Below are positions 25,922 to 35,587 of a stretch of 64,000 nt of DNA, one piece after another. The number at the start of each line of letters is the position of its first letter. The stretch's first letter is position 1. Made by a program: the position numbers and the translations under genes. This stretch comes from Natrialba aegyptia DSM 13077 (lineage in GTDB: Archaea > Halobacteriota > Halobacteria > Halobacteriales > Natrialbaceae), in assembly GCF_000337535.1 (NCBI RefSeq), contig NZ_AOIP01000032.1, positions 218,896 to 282,895 of the forward strand, read 5' to 3'. The notes beneath the pieces are model-generated. The model saw only the letters and a list, made by a program, of their open reading frames with translations. It had not been told where the DNA came from and searched no databases.

Positions 25922-26131
25922 ATGTCCACGAAGGTGTCCGACTCGACGGGCTACGTGCCGAATCCCCAGATGTCGGTGTTCGGCTACGTGATGGCCGCGG
26001 CACTCGCGGTGTTGCTCTTGCCCGCGCTGCCGATCATCGTTCTGGCGTGGATCCTCTGGCGCGTCTTCTTCGCGGAGGAGCCGGTCGAGTCGAGCTACGA
26101 GGACTGGCGCACAGAGACGCAGAACCGGTAG
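25922..26131 (+). CDS. Small conserved-looking membrane protein (69 aa)
   Basis: Starts MSTKVSDSTGYVPNPQMSVFGY, then one long hydrophobic helix (about 22-50) ending in a Trp-rich interface (AWILWRVFF) and an acidic tail. The GYVPNPQMS lead resembles a haloarchaeal family of short membrane proteins (possibly DUF7535). CCGAATATCG lies about 27 bases upstream. The function is unknown. Confidence 0.7.
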   Translation: MSTKVSDSTGYVPNPQMSVFGYVMAAALAVLLLPALPIIVLAWILWRVFFAEEPVESSYEDWRTETQNR

Positions 26132-26217
26132 CTGTAGCGTTCTATCCTCCCTGCTGTTACTGCTCACCGCTTTCCGATCATCACTCACTATTCACTGCTC
26201 ACCGCTTACTGGCCCAC

Positions 26218-27222
26218 TCACTCGGCCACCAACGACTCGAGTTCGTCCGGCGGCCCACCCGGAAGCTCGTCCCGATCGTGCGGCGCATCGAACGCCAGGT
26301 CGGGTCCGCGAGCGACGATCCGGTTCGGATTGACGTCCGGATGCGTCGTGTAATAGTGCTCTTTGATGTGGGCCATATTCACCGTCTCGGCGACTCCCGG
26401 CGTCTGATAGAGATCCCGCAGGTACGGCCAGAGCGCACTGAACTCGTGGATGGCTTTGACGTTGCACATGAAGTGAGTGTGGTAGACCTGGTCGAACCGG
26501 ATCAGCGTCGTGAACATCGCGATATCGGCCTCCGTGAGTCGGTCGCCGGCGAGGTATCGCTGCTCTTCGAGCACGTCGTTCCAGCGCTCGAGCGCCGAGA
26601 ACAGGTCGTCGATGGCCTCGTCGTAGGGCTCTTGCTCGGTGGCGAAGCCGGCGCGATAGACGCCGTTGTTGATCGGGTCGTAGATCTCGTCGATGATCCG
26701 GTCGACCTCGTCGCGGTAGCCGTCGGGGTAGAGGTCGACATCGCGAGTCGCCAGGTCGTCGAACGCGGTATCGAGCATTCGCATGATCTCCGCGGACTCG
26801 TTGTTGACGATGGTGTTTTCCTGTGTGTCCCAGAGCACCGGCACCGTCACTCGACAGGTCGCGTTCGGATCGGCCCGCACGTACAGTTCGCGCAAGTAAT
26901 CGGCGTCGTGGACGCGATCGCGCGTACAGCCGTCCTTGTCGGGCGTGAACTGCCAGCCGCCCGCCTCGCGGAAGGGATCGACGACGGAGACCGAGATGGC
27001 ATCTTCGAGTCCCTTCAGCGCGCGTGTCACGAGCGTTCGGTGTGCCCACGGGCACGCGTAGGAAACGTACAGATGATAGCGGTCCGCCGCCGGCTGAAAT
27101 CGCGCGTCGGGATCGTCGCGAACCCAGTCCCGGAACGTGGTATTCTGTCGATCGAACGCCCCGTCGTCGTCGGTCGATTCGACAGCATCGGTTCGCCACT
27201 CGCCGTCGACGAGCATGTTCAT
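26218..27222 (-). CDS. Xi-class glutathione transferase homologue (glutathionyl-hydroquinone reductase type)
   Basis: 334 residues. An N-terminal thioredoxin-like domain carries the Xi-class catalytic motif CPWA (Cys57-Ala60) in YVSYACPWAHR, followed by a C-terminal helical domain. Family members reduce glutathionyl-hydroquinones with glutathione. Haloarchaea use gamma-glutamylcysteine instead of glutathione, so the natural thiol is probably that compound (inference). The start is at 27222 (MNMLVDGEW), with CCCTTTAGGG about 25 bases upstream; the longer open frame to 27609 is spurious. Confidence 0.9.
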   Translation of the reverse strand: MNMLVDGEWRTDAVESTDDDGAFDRQNTTFRDWVRDDPDARFQPAADRYHLYVSYACPWAHRTLVTRALKGLEDAISVSVVDPFREAGGWQFTPDKDGCTRDRVHDADYLRELYVRADPNATCRVTVPVLWDTQENTIVNNESAEIMRMLDTAFDDLATRDVDLYPDGYRDEVDRIIDEIYDPINNGVYRAGFATEQEPYDEAIDDLFSALERWNDVLEEQRYLAGDRLTEADIAMFTTLIRFDQVYHTHFMCNVKAIHEFSALWPYLRDLYQTPGVAETVNMAHIKEHYYTTHPDVNPNRIVARGPDLAFDAPHDRDELPGGPPDELESLVAE

Positions 27223-27278
27223 ACGGACCCTACTCGGGCGAGCCCTAAAGGGAACTCGCCGAGACGGCAGACCGGCGA

Positions 27279-28382
27279 TCAGACGATCGCACTCCCGACC
27301 CAGTATCCCACGCCGACGGCGAGAAGGAGGACGCCTTCGAGTCGGTTTACCCGCCGTCCGGTCGCGAGCAGCACCGTTGCGACGAGGGTCACGACGAGCA
27401 GCCACACCAACCCGGGGAGGACGGCGGGATCGACGGCCAGTGGTCGGATAATCGCGGCGAGTCCGAGAACGCCGAAGAGGTTGAACACGTTCGAACCGAT
27501 GACGTTTCCCGCGGCAATCGAAACGTCGCCGCGGCGGGCTGCAACGACGGCCGTGACGAGTTCGGGAAGCGATGTGCCGGCGGCGACGACCGTGACGCCG
27601 ATGAGCCACGTGGAGAGTCCGATCGAGAGGGCGATCGTCGTCGCGGAATCGACGAGTAAGCGACTGCTTCCGATGACGAGGAGGAGACCGACGAGAAAGC
27701 GGGCGCTTTCGTAGCTGCGGTGCAGGGATCGCGGTTGTTCCCGCTTCGGGTCCTGTCGTGGTCCCTGTCGACCGGGCGGCGTCTGCCGATCGCGCGGGTC
27801 GGCAGTCGTGGTGTCGGGGTTCGAACCGCTCGTGCTGCGTTCTGACTCGGCGGCGCCAACAGTGTTGTCTCGAGTCTGCGAGGGTACATCACTCGCAGCG
27901 GGCGCTGTAGCCGTTTCGTCCTCGGTTGTGCGCCGGATCTCGACGCCGATTGCCCCGAGATACGCGATCAGCAGCACGAGCAAGAGAGCGCCTTCCGGGC
28001 GCGAGACGACGCGGTTTGTGAGAACGCCCGCCGCGATTACCGTCGCTGCAGCCAACGCGAGGGCATCGCGGCGAATCATCGTTTCGGTAACGCGAAACGG
28101 CGCGAGGATGGCGACGATGCCGAGGATCACGCCCAGGTTGAACACGTTCGAGCCGACGACGTTTCCGACGGCAACGTCGCCGGTTCCCTCGAATGCGGCG
28201 ACCGCCGAGACGGCCAGTTCCGGGGCGGAAGTGCCGAACGCGACGACGGTCAGACCGATCACAAGCGGAGAGATACCGGCTGCGCTCGCGATGTTCGTCG
28301 CAGCAGCGACGAGCCATCGTGCGCCGAGCCAGAGGCCGATCGCAGCACCAAGCAGTGCGACGACGGTGACGAGCGTCGACAC
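27279..28382 (-). CDS. Sodium/calcium exchanger family (CaCA) antiporter
   Basis: A 367-residue protein with two repeated exchanger domains. Each has the paired signature: GTSAPELAVS with GNVVGSNVFNLG in the first half and GTSLPELVTA with GNVIGSNVFNLFG in the second. A hydrophilic Thr/Asp/Pro-rich loop of about 70 residues joins them. It exports calcium (or another cation) in exchange for sodium. The track frame begins at 28475, but a GTG at 28382 begins the first helix and has GGTTTTTGTC about 27 bases upstream, so a leaderless GTG start is preferred. Confidence 0.88.
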   Translation of the reverse strand: MSTLVTVVALLGAAIGLWLGARWLVAAATNIASAAGISPLVIGLTVVAFGTSAPELAVSAVAAFEGTGDVAVGNVVGSNVFNLGVILGIVAILAPFRVTETMIRRDALALAAATVIAAGVLTNRVVSRPEGALLLVLLIAYLGAIGVEIRRTTEDETATAPAASDVPSQTRDNTVGAAESERSTSGSNPDTTTADPRDRQTPPGRQGPRQDPKREQPRSLHRSYESARFLVGLLLVIGSSRLLVDSATTIALSIGLSTWLIGVTVVAAGTSLPELVTAVVAARRGDVSIAAGNVIGSNVFNLFGVLGLAAIIRPLAVDPAVLPGLVWLLVVTLVATVLLATGRRVNRLEGVLLLAVGVGYWVGSAIV

Positions 28383-28526
28383 GAGTCGAACAATCGGGAG
28401 ACTGCGACAAAAACCCGCCTCACTGCTGCAGGACTGATATTTCGTAACCGGGACAGAACGGGGAAAGGCCGCCACTATTCGACAACACTTATCTGCCGAG
28501 TTTGATAACGAGTCGCGTGTGTTACG

Positions 28527-30098
28527 ATGAGTACTGATAATAGTGACTCACCCGACGCGGACCCGAGTGAGTCATTCGTCCAGGATACCGGCGAAGAGGG
28601 GCCACGAATCGAGTTCTACGGTGGCCGGGGAATGAGCGCGTTTCCGATCGTGTTCTTCATCCTCTGGGCGATTGCCCAGACAGCCTTCTGGCGAATATCG
28701 GATGAAGGTGGACTCGTCATCGGTATTCTGGTCGGCCTGATCGGGGGGATGTTCTTCGTTCGGGGAGATTGGAAGACCTATGCGAATACGATCTTCGAGG
28801 GAATGACCCAGCCGGTTGCCGTGACGGCGATCGTCGCGTGGATCTGGGCCGGGATGTTCGCCCAGTTGCTCCAAGATGGCGGCTTCGTCGATGGGCTGGT
28901 CTGGTTCGCCAACACCGCCGGCATCGGTGGCGCGCTGTTCCCTGCGGCGACGTTCGTCCTCGCCGCGGTGTTCACGACGGGGATCGGTACGGGCTACGGC
29001 GCGTCGATCGCGTTCGTCACGCTGTTTTTCCCGGCCGGCCTCCTGCTTGGAGCCAACCCGATTTTGCTGTTCGGCGCGATCCTCTCGGGGGCGATCTTCG
29101 GTGACAACCTCGCACCCGTCAGCGACACGACGATCGTCAGCGCCGTCACGCAGGATTCGGACATCGGCGGCGTCGTCGCCTCACGGTTCAAATACGTCAT
29201 CGTCGCCGCAATCGTGGCGTTCGCCGGCTACCTCGTCGCCGGTCAGTTCATGGGCGGCCTCGGGATCGGCGGCGACGCGCAGGAACTTCTCGTCGCCGAA
29301 AGCGAACCGATCGGGCTCGTTCACCTCCTCTCGATGGGCGTCGTGATCGGCACGGCCGTCGCCGGCCGTCACATCGTCGAGGCGATTTCGTGGGGTATCG
29401 TCGTCGCGGCGGTCTCCAGTCTCGCGCTCGGCCTGCTGTCGCTCGGCGACATCGTCTCCTTTAACGCGCCGGCGGACGCGCCGCTTTCCCAGCCGCTCGA
29501 GTTCTTGCCGATCCTGACGGTCGTCGAGAACCCAGACGACGTCGGCGTCGGCGGCAGCCTCATCCAGGGGGCGGCCGGCTTCTTCGAACTCGCGATTCTC
29601 GTGTTGTTGATCATCGCGGCGGCCCAAATCATGATCCGCGGCGGTGCCTTTCAGGCGATTCTGGACTGGTCGATCGAGAACCTCGCGACGAACGTCCGCA
29701 ACGCCGAACTCACGATGGTCGGCTCGGCGGCGCTGATCAACGCCGTCATCACGATCAACACGGCCGCGGAGGTCGCGATCGGGCCGTACATCTCGAAGAT
29801 CGGCGAACGGTTCAACCTGAACGGCTACCGGCGAGCGAACATTCTGGACGCACAGACCGCCGCGCTTGGCTACATCTTCCCGTGGTCCGGCGGCGTGCTC
29901 GCCGGCTACTCGGCGATGCAGGAGCTGCCCGGCGAGTTCGAGTGGTTCGACACCGGCATGCTCGTGACGCCGATCGACGTCGTCCCGTTCGTCTTTCAGG
30001 GCTGGTTGCTCGTCGCCGTCTTCATCATCGCAGCGCTGACCGGCTTCGGCCGGGAGTACATTATCGACCGCGAAAGCGAGGAGGTGGCACGACTATGA
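28527..30098 (+). CDS. NhaC family sodium/proton antiporter
   Basis: 523 residues with an acidic 30-residue N-terminal tail and about 12 helices. NhaC features include GYGASIAFVTLFF, GAIFGDNLAPVSDTT and INTAAEVAIGPYISK. It exports Na+ for H+, needed for haloarchaeal ion balance. GAGTTTGATAACG lies about 27 bases upstream of the ATG. It overlaps the next gene by four bases (ATGA), tying expression of the two. Confidence 0.9.
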   Translation: MSTDNSDSPDADPSESFVQDTGEEGPRIEFYGGRGMSAFPIVFFILWAIAQTAFWRISDEGGLVIGILVGLIGGMFFVRGDWKTYANTIFEGMTQPVAVTAIVAWIWAGMFAQLLQDGGFVDGLVWFANTAGIGGALFPAATFVLAAVFTTGIGTGYGASIAFVTLFFPAGLLLGANPILLFGAILSGAIFGDNLAPVSDTTIVSAVTQDSDIGGVVASRFKYVIVAAIVAFAGYLVAGQFMGGLGIGGDAQELLVAESEPIGLVHLLSMGVVIGTAVAGRHIVEAISWGIVVAAVSSLALGLLSLGDIVSFNAPADAPLSQPLEFLPILTVVENPDDVGVGGSLIQGAAGFFELAILVLLIIAAAQIMIRGGAFQAILDWSIENLATNVRNAELTMVGSAALINAVITINTAAEVAIGPYISKIGERFNLNGYRRANILDAQTAALGYIFPWSGGVLAGYSAMQELPGEFEWFDTGMLVTPIDVVPFVFQGWLLVAVFIIAALTGFGREYIIDRESEEVARL

Positions 30099-30370
30099 GC
30101 GTCTTCACAAAATTCCTTCGTGGCTGGCAGTTCCGTGACTCGAGTCCGTCGCTCACCGTAGGCGACGAGTGTAGCGTCTTCGTCGCAGAAACGAACAGCG
30201 ACGGCAACGGCCACGTCTACATCGGTGACACGCACCTGCTCGTCGAGGGTGCCGGCCCGGAGACGGCCGAAAAACGCGTTCGCATAGAGGTCACCGAGTT
30301 CGACGAGACGAACGCAACCGGCCGCGCCGAGTTCATCGAGGTCGTCGGCGAGAGCTCGTACACCAACTAG
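30095..30370 (+). CDS. Small TRAM-like domain protein coupled to the antiporter gene
   Basis: 91 residues. After a short basic helix (FTKFLRGWQFRD) comes a beta-barrel-like stretch with TRAM character: LTVGDECSVFVAET, GHVYIGDTHLLVEGAGP, VRIEVTEFDETNATGRAEFIEV. TRAM domains bind RNA, but the RNA-contacting basic surface is weak here. The ATGA overlap with the NhaC gene (30095-30098) implies translational coupling. A role in antiporter regulation is only a guess. Confidence 0.7.
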   Translation: MSVFTKFLRGWQFRDSSPSLTVGDECSVFVAETNSDGNGHVYIGDTHLLVEGAGPETAEKRVRIEVTEFDETNATGRAEFIEVVGESSYTN

Positions 30371-30520
30371 GGCTGACGGCGATCCCGATGGGGTCGTTTT
30401 CGATCGACTGCGCGTTTTGGGTCGCCGCTGCGCGTTTTGTCGGAACGGTGTGCGTGTAGACTGGAATCAAGTCTTTAAGGCGGGTGGGTGTGCACCCAGA
30501 GGATACAGGAGATACTGAGC

Positions 30521-31654
30521 ATGGCAGACGACGAGGGCGACGCGGACGAAACAGGGCGACACCGACAGAGCCGACTCGTCACCGACGACGACGGCCAGTT
30601 CGATGCCGAGCGCGCCCGCACCGAATCCCTCCCGATCGAAGACGGCGACATCATCGACACGGATGAACTCGCCGACCACCAGCACTACGTCGAGGGGAGA
30701 GGGATCTACGACGACCGAAACCGGGTCAACGACCTCACCGGCAAGGAGTGGAAGTACGCGACCAAATCGGTGATCGCGGAGGCGTATCCGCCAGACGTAC
30801 AACACGACTTGCGCAGCGAACACGGCGGACAGAAACCGCCCAGACTCTGTGCGGACCTTATCGACCGGTTCAGCAAGGCCGGCGACACGGTTCTCGATCC
30901 GTTCGCCGGCGTCGGCGGGACCCTCCTCGGCGCGAGTTTCTGCGAACACGAGGGCACCGGTCTCCGGGAGGCTATCGGCTTCGAGCGCACCAAACGCTGG
31001 ATCGAAATCTACGACGATGTCCTCGAGCGCGAGAACGACGCCCGCAGCGCACGCGGCGAACCCGAACTCGCCGCCCAGGAACTCCGCCACGGCGACTGTC
31101 GCGATCTGATCGAGGACGTGCCCGACGACAGCGTCGACCTCCTGCTGACCGACGTTCCCTACTGGCACATGGACGAACTCGAGCAGACGCGAAACGAACG
31201 CGAGACGCGGGAGAGCAAGCTGGGGTCGTTCGACGCGAACACAACAGACGGAGCAGACGCAACGAATGCAAGCAGTGAGGGAACAGCAGAGACCGGGATC
31301 GGAACCGAGTCCGAGTCCGAATCCGAATCCGAATCAGCAACCGCAACGAAAGCCGACTGGCTCGCCGACATGGCCGCGAAATTCGACCGCTTCACCGACG
31401 CCGTCGCCCCCGACGGCCACGTCGTCGTCTTCATCGGCGACATGTACCGCGACCAGTCCTACGAGTTCCTCTCGGCCGAACTCGCACGGGCGATCGAGTC
31501 GACCGCGCCGGTGACGCTCGCGGCGAATCTGATCTGGTACGATCCGACGAAGGACCTGCACGTCTACGGCTATCCGTTCTCGTTCGTGCCGTCGATGGTC
31601 CACCAGAATATACTCGTGTTTCGGCCGGATGGCGGATCCACGGACCGGGCGTAG
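30521..31654 (+). CDS. Orphan DNA amino-methyltransferase
   Basis: A 377-residue SAM-dependent methyltransferase: motif I LDPFAGVGGT (near residue 125) and motif IV DVPYW (near 210), a variant of the DPPY/SPPY motif of N6-adenine and N4-cytosine enzymes. A low-complexity insert rich in Thr/Asn/Ser/Glu, ending in an (ES)n run encoded by repeated GAATCC-like hexamers (about 31308-31340), separates motif IV from the C-terminal part. No restriction enzyme gene is nearby. It could modify DNA or RNA. The ATG at 30521 follows GTCTTTAAGG by about 45 bases, so a short leader is likely. Confidence 0.75.
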   Translation: MADDEGDADETGRHRQSRLVTDDDGQFDAERARTESLPIEDGDIIDTDELADHQHYVEGRGIYDDRNRVNDLTGKEWKYATKSVIAEAYPPDVQHDLRSEHGGQKPPRLCADLIDRFSKAGDTVLDPFAGVGGTLLGASFCEHEGTGLREAIGFERTKRWIEIYDDVLERENDARSARGEPELAAQELRHGDCRDLIEDVPDDSVDLLLTDVPYWHMDELEQTRNERETRESKLGSFDANTTDGADATNASSEGTAETGIGTESESESESESATATKADWLADMAAKFDRFTDAVAPDGHVVVFIGDMYRDQSYEFLSAELARAIESTAPVTLAANLIWYDPTKDLHVYGYPFSFVPSMVHQNILVFRPDGGSTDRA

Positions 31655-31657
31655 CGG

Positions 31658-32308
31658 CTACTGTAGCGCCGCTCGGACCTCGTCTGCACTGCTGGTTTCC
31701 GTCACGACGGCGACTTCGTCGCCGGCCTCGAGTTCGGTGCCGGGAAGCGGGATAGTAAGCGATTCGCGCGCGCGACCGTGAGCGTAGATGCGGGCGGACT
31801 CCGGCAGGTCGAGTTCGCTCATTCGTTTGCCGATAGCGGCTGACTCGTCCGGAATCTTGAGGACGGTGAGCTGGAGGGTTGCCGCCAGGTCGGTGACGAC
31901 GTTGAAGTCGCCGCCGAGCATGGCGGTCTTCGCGCCGGCGGCACCGAGGCGTTCGGGGTAGATGATCTCGTCGACTTCGTCCGCGTACTGTTCGTAGATG
32001 TCCTCGCGGTAGTCCTCGTCGATCCGGAGTGCGGTCCGACAGCCGTGGTGGTTGCCGACCATGCAGGCGGCGAAGTTGGCGTTGAGGTTGGGTGTAAACG
32101 CGCCGATGGCGTCGGCGGTTGCGATTCCGGCGTCGGTGAGAACTGCCTCATCGGAGCCGTCGCCGTGGATCGTCTCGAAGCCCTCGTCCGCGGCTCGGTC
32201 GATCCGGTCGTGGTCGTTGTCGACGATGACGACCTCGTGGCCTTCCTCCGAGAGGATGCGGGCCGTTCGCGAGCCGACTCTTCCGTATCCCACGATGACG
32301 AATCTCAT
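31658..32308 (-). CDS. TrkA-type RCK (potassium channel/transporter regulatory) protein
   Basis: A 216-residue cytoplasmic protein with an RCK-N Rossmann domain (VGYGRVG at 6-12, then a conserved Asp in VVIVDND) and a C-terminal RCK-C domain (about 135-216). It binds NAD(H) or nucleotides and gates Trk/Ktr-type K+ uptake. No membrane subunit is encoded nearby, so it acts with a distant partner. The open frame runs to 32431, but the ATG at 32308 has GTATTTTAGC about 27 bases upstream. It is convergent with the methyltransferase gene, with 3 bases between stops. Confidence 0.88.
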   Translation of the reverse strand: MRFVIVGYGRVGSRTARILSEEGHEVVIVDNDHDRIDRAADEGFETIHGDGSDEAVLTDAGIATADAIGAFTPNLNANFAACMVGNHHGCRTALRIDEDYREDIYEQYADEVDEIIYPERLGAAGAKTAMLGGDFNVVTDLAATLQLTVLKIPDESAAIGKRMSELDLPESARIYAHGRARESLTIPLPGTELEAGDEVAVVTETSSADEVRAALQ

Positions 32309-32491
32309 GGTACCACAGTACGTAGCCGGGGCTAAAATACGTTGGTCCTGATAGAACCTCGGTCGCAGTCGTTCAACGGTGTGCGGACGGCGCTCCGCGT
32401 GGCCTGGAATATACACGAATGTGTATACCACTGGCGGGAAGGCAGACGAAAACTCTTAACTAAGGTCTGTGGTTATGCTTGACCATCCAAC

Positions 32492-33937
32492 ATGGGGGTT
32501 ACCGAAACGATCGCGGATTACTTCGGATTCGACGAGTACGAGACGGACCTCTCGACCGAACTGATCGCGGGGCTGACGACGTTTCTGGCGATGTCGTACA
32601 TCATCGTCGTCAATCCGCTCATCCTGGGGGAGGCGATCGAACTCGAGGGGTACTCCGGAGCGCAAGTGACGCAGATGATCGCCGTCGCGACCATCCTCGC
32701 GTCGGTCGTCGGGACCACGGTCATGGCGCTGTGGGCGAATCGGCCGTTCGGACTCGCACCCGGCATGGGACTGAACGCGTTCTTCGCGTACACCGTCGTC
32801 CTCGGTCTCGGCGTGCCCTGGCAAGTCGCCCTCGCCGCCGTCTTCGTCGAAGGACTCATCTTCATTCTCCTGACGGTGGTCGGCGCGCGCCGCTACATCA
32901 TCGAACTGTTCCCCGAACCCGTCAAGTTCGCCGTCGGTGCCGGGATCGGTATCTTCCTGCTCTTTCTCGGCCTGCAGGAAATGGAACTCGTCGTCTCCGA
33001 CCCCGAAACGGCCGTCACCCTCGGCAACGCCGCGACCAGCCCCATCGCCGCCCTCTCGGTCGTCGGCCTCGCCCTGACGCTCGCCCTCTACGCCCATGGC
33101 ACCCGCGGTGCAATCGTCATCGGGATCGTCTTCACCGCCCTCGCCGGGTGGCTGGTGACCCTTCTCGGCATCGTCTCACCGAGTGAACTCGCACTCGAAC
33201 GAGAGTATAACTTGGTCACGAACGACGGACTAAGCGGTATCATCGACTTAATTCTGAACGTCCAGTACGACTTTACGCCGCTCATCGCCGGCTTCGTCGA
33301 CGGCCTCGGGATGATCGCCGAAGATCCGGTCGTCTTCGCACTCGTCGTCTTTACCTTCTTCTTCGTCGACTTCTTCGATACGGCGGGCGCGCTCATCGGC
33401 GTCTCCCAGATCGGCGGCCTCCTCGACGAGGAGGGGAATCTCCCCGAAATCGAAAAGCCGCTACTGGCTGACGCCGTCGGCACCACCGTCGGCGCGATGA
33501 TCGGCACGTCGACCGTTACGACGTTCGTCGAGTCCTCCGCCGGACTCGAGGAGGGCGGCCGAACCGGCTTCACCGCGCTCGTCGTCAGCGGGTTCTTCGT
33601 CCTCTCGTTGCTCTTCGTCCCCCTGATGGCCATCATCCCGCAGTACGCGATCTACGTCGCCCTCGTCGTCGTCGGTCTCATCATGCTCCAGGGCGCAGCG
33701 GACATCGACTGGCAGCACCCGGCCTGGCTCATCCCCAGCGGCCTGACGATCACGGTCATGCCGCTTACCACCTCGATCGCGAACGGACTCGCCGCCGGGA
33801 TCATGAGCTACCCTCTCGTCAAAGCCGCCGTCGGCGAACGCGCCGACGTTTCGCCCGGCCAGTGGGCCCTCGCCGTCGCGTTCGTCCTCTACTTCGGCGC
33901 GTACTTCGCCACCGACGCCGGATTCCTGACGTTCTAA
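32492..33937 (+). CDS. NCS2/AzgA family purine permease
   Basis: 481 residues with about 12-14 helices and AzgA-type signatures: GLTTFLAMSYIIVVNP near the N-terminus, FGLAPGMGLNAFFAY, FFFVDFFDTAGALIGV and GTSTVTTFVESSAG. It imports adenine, guanine or hypoxanthine by proton or sodium symport. TCTTAAC about 30 bases upstream supports a leaderless ATG at 32492. It has no purine-salvage gene beside it. Confidence 0.92.
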   Translation: MGVTETIADYFGFDEYETDLSTELIAGLTTFLAMSYIIVVNPLILGEAIELEGYSGAQVTQMIAVATILASVVGTTVMALWANRPFGLAPGMGLNAFFAYTVVLGLGVPWQVALAAVFVEGLIFILLTVVGARRYIIELFPEPVKFAVGAGIGIFLLFLGLQEMELVVSDPETAVTLGNAATSPIAALSVVGLALTLALYAHGTRGAIVIGIVFTALAGWLVTLLGIVSPSELALEREYNLVTNDGLSGIIDLILNVQYDFTPLIAGFVDGLGMIAEDPVVFALVVFTFFFVDFFDTAGALIGVSQIGGLLDEEGNLPEIEKPLLADAVGTTVGAMIGTSTVTTFVESSAGLEEGGRTGFTALVVSGFFVLSLLFVPLMAIIPQYAIYVALVVVGLIMLQGAADIDWQHPAWLIPSGLTITVMPLTTSIANGLAAGIMSYPLVKAAVGERADVSPGQWALAVAFVLYFGAYFATDAGFLTF

Positions 33938-34159
33938 CCCTCTTTCTCTCCACTCCGCTTCGTTCCACAATTAGCCCTCTTTCGCCCGATTTTCCCGGTT
34001 CGATCCACCTACTCTGCCCCGCAGAGTTAGTGACACGAGAATCAGTCGCCAAACACCAGGACACCGCCGACGGAATCTCGAACGTGGAACCCCAACTACT
34101 CGAGGCCGATACCCGCCGCGACCGGTGCGCTCATACGTTCCGCGTCATTATCTTGCGCT

Positions 34160-34405
34160 ATGGCTGCCATTACCATGTACGAACTCCCCGGCTGTCCGTA
34201 CTGCGCGAAAGTCCGCTCGAAACTCGACGAGCTCGAACTCGAATACGATACCATCGAAGTACCACGCTCACACGGCGAGCGGACCGAAGTCGAGGACGTA
34301 AGCGGCCAGACCGGCGTCCCCGTTATCATCGACGAGGACAACGGTGTCGACGGAATGCACGAAAGCGACGACATCGTCGAATACTTAGAAGAAACCTACG
34401 CGTAG
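34160..34405 (+). CDS. Glutaredoxin (81 aa)
   Basis: A small thioredoxin-fold oxidoreductase with the dithiol active site CPYC (Cys12-Cys15), cis-Pro in TGVPVII and the C-terminal ESDDIVEYLEETY. It would reduce disulfides or mixed disulfides, presumably with gamma-glutamylcysteine in this lineage. A second CPYC glutaredoxin domain is fused to thioredoxin reductase at 52748-54067. The unit is monocistronic. Confidence 0.93.
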   Translation: MAAITMYELPGCPYCAKVRSKLDELELEYDTIEVPRSHGERTEVEDVSGQTGVPVIIDEDNGVDGMHESDDIVEYLEETYA

Positions 34406-34542
34406 AGGCGATTCTCGGGCGAACAAGCGGCTATTCGTCGGTTACTGACGATCACCAGAACGGACGATCAGCCGTCGGTTCACACGACACTAGTACTGGT
34501 GAACGCGAGTGAGATCATTCCGGAGATCTATCGTCGCAAAAC

Positions 34543-35508
34543 TCAAGCCGCCTCCTCGTGCTCTGCTCGCTCCCGAATCACGTCCCGAAGTTCGTCCGTG
34601 TCGTGTAGATCCGCGAGTTCGTCGCGCTCGACGAGCGCGGTACCGTCGACGGCGTCGCGTTTCGCCCGGTCGACAACGTAGACAGATCGCGTGCGAGTGA
34701 CGCGGCCAATCGAACTCATGATGCGGGCGCGTTTTTCGGCGGCTTTGGTGAACTCGGAGTGGCCGGTGAGGACGACCTCGCTGTCGTCTTCGTCCTTGCT
34801 GACGGCCTTGAACGGCGAGCGGATCGTCGGATGGACGCTGTAGCCGGCCCGCGTGAGGACGGCGACGACCTGTTCGTCGCCGGGGTCCGCCTCGGGGTCG
34901 TCCGGTGTCGACTCCGTCTCGTGTACATCGTCGGTTCCGTCGAGGACGTCGACGGGACTGGTCAGCGGTGCCTCGAAGAGGTCTTCGAGCGCCATGGCGA
35001 CCTCAACGGAGGCGTTCATCCCGTCCTCGTACTTCGAGACGGTCCGACGGGAGACGCCGAGTTCGCTCGCGAGTTGGCCGAGACTCCAGTCGCGATCCTC
35101 GCGTTCGTCGGCGAGCAAATCGCCGTCGATGTTGACGTAGAGGCCGCCCGGCGCGGCGTAGATCAGCGGCGGGACGCCTTCGATGAACAGGTTGTACGCG
35201 GTATCGGGGCTGAAGACCGGAACGCCGTGCCGGAAGTAGACGACGTCCGGTTTGAGATCCTCGTCGCGACTGCGCAAGCCGATCACGATCGGCGTCGCCT
35301 GCAGGTAGGTACCGAGACGACGCATCTCGTGGCCGGTCGCCTCGTTGAAGGCGTCGATGTTGCCGAGAATCTTGACGAGTAACAGATCCTCGCCGCGACG
35401 CGCAGCGATATCGAAACTCTTCGGTCGGATCGCACACCGGTCGCTCACCACGAATCCCGCGTCCTCTAACATCGCGGTCACGTTGCCGACCAGTGCGGAG
35501 CGGGACAT
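34543..35508 (-). CDS. Archaeal HTH-type transcriptional regulator (Xre-like) with nuclease-like N-terminal domain
   Basis: A 321-residue member of the widespread archaeal 'putative HTH-type transcriptional regulatory protein' family. The N-terminal domain (about 1-125; [29 protein letters not shown]) looks like a restriction-endonuclease fold. A Cro/C1 HTH (about 140-190; [20 protein letters not shown]) follows, then a C-terminal domain. Targets are unknown. TCTTATACGAG is centred about 27 bases before the ATG at 35508. A 22-base palindrome lies upstream at 35588-35609 and could be its autoregulatory site. Confidence 0.85.
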   Translation of the reverse strand: MSRSALVGNVTAMLEDAGFVVSDRCAIRPKSFDIAARRGEDLLLVKILGNIDAFNEATGHEMRRLGTYLQATPIVIGLRSRDEDLKPDVVYFRHGVPVFSPDTAYNLFIEGVPPLIYAAPGGLYVNIDGDLLADEREDRDWSLGQLASELGVSRRTVSKYEDGMNASVEVAMALEDLFEAPLTSPVDVLDGTDDVHETESTPDDPEADPGDEQVVAVLTRAGYSVHPTIRSPFKAVSKDEDDSEVVLTGHSEFTKAAEKRARIMSSIGRVTRTRSVYVVDRAKRDAVDGTALVERDELADLHDTDELRDVIRERAEHEEAA

Positions 35509-35587
35509 AGGGGGATGTAAGCTATTCCTCGTATAAGAGCGTTTCCCCGCGATGCCCGTCTGCGGTGTCGCGATTGCGGGGTGTATC

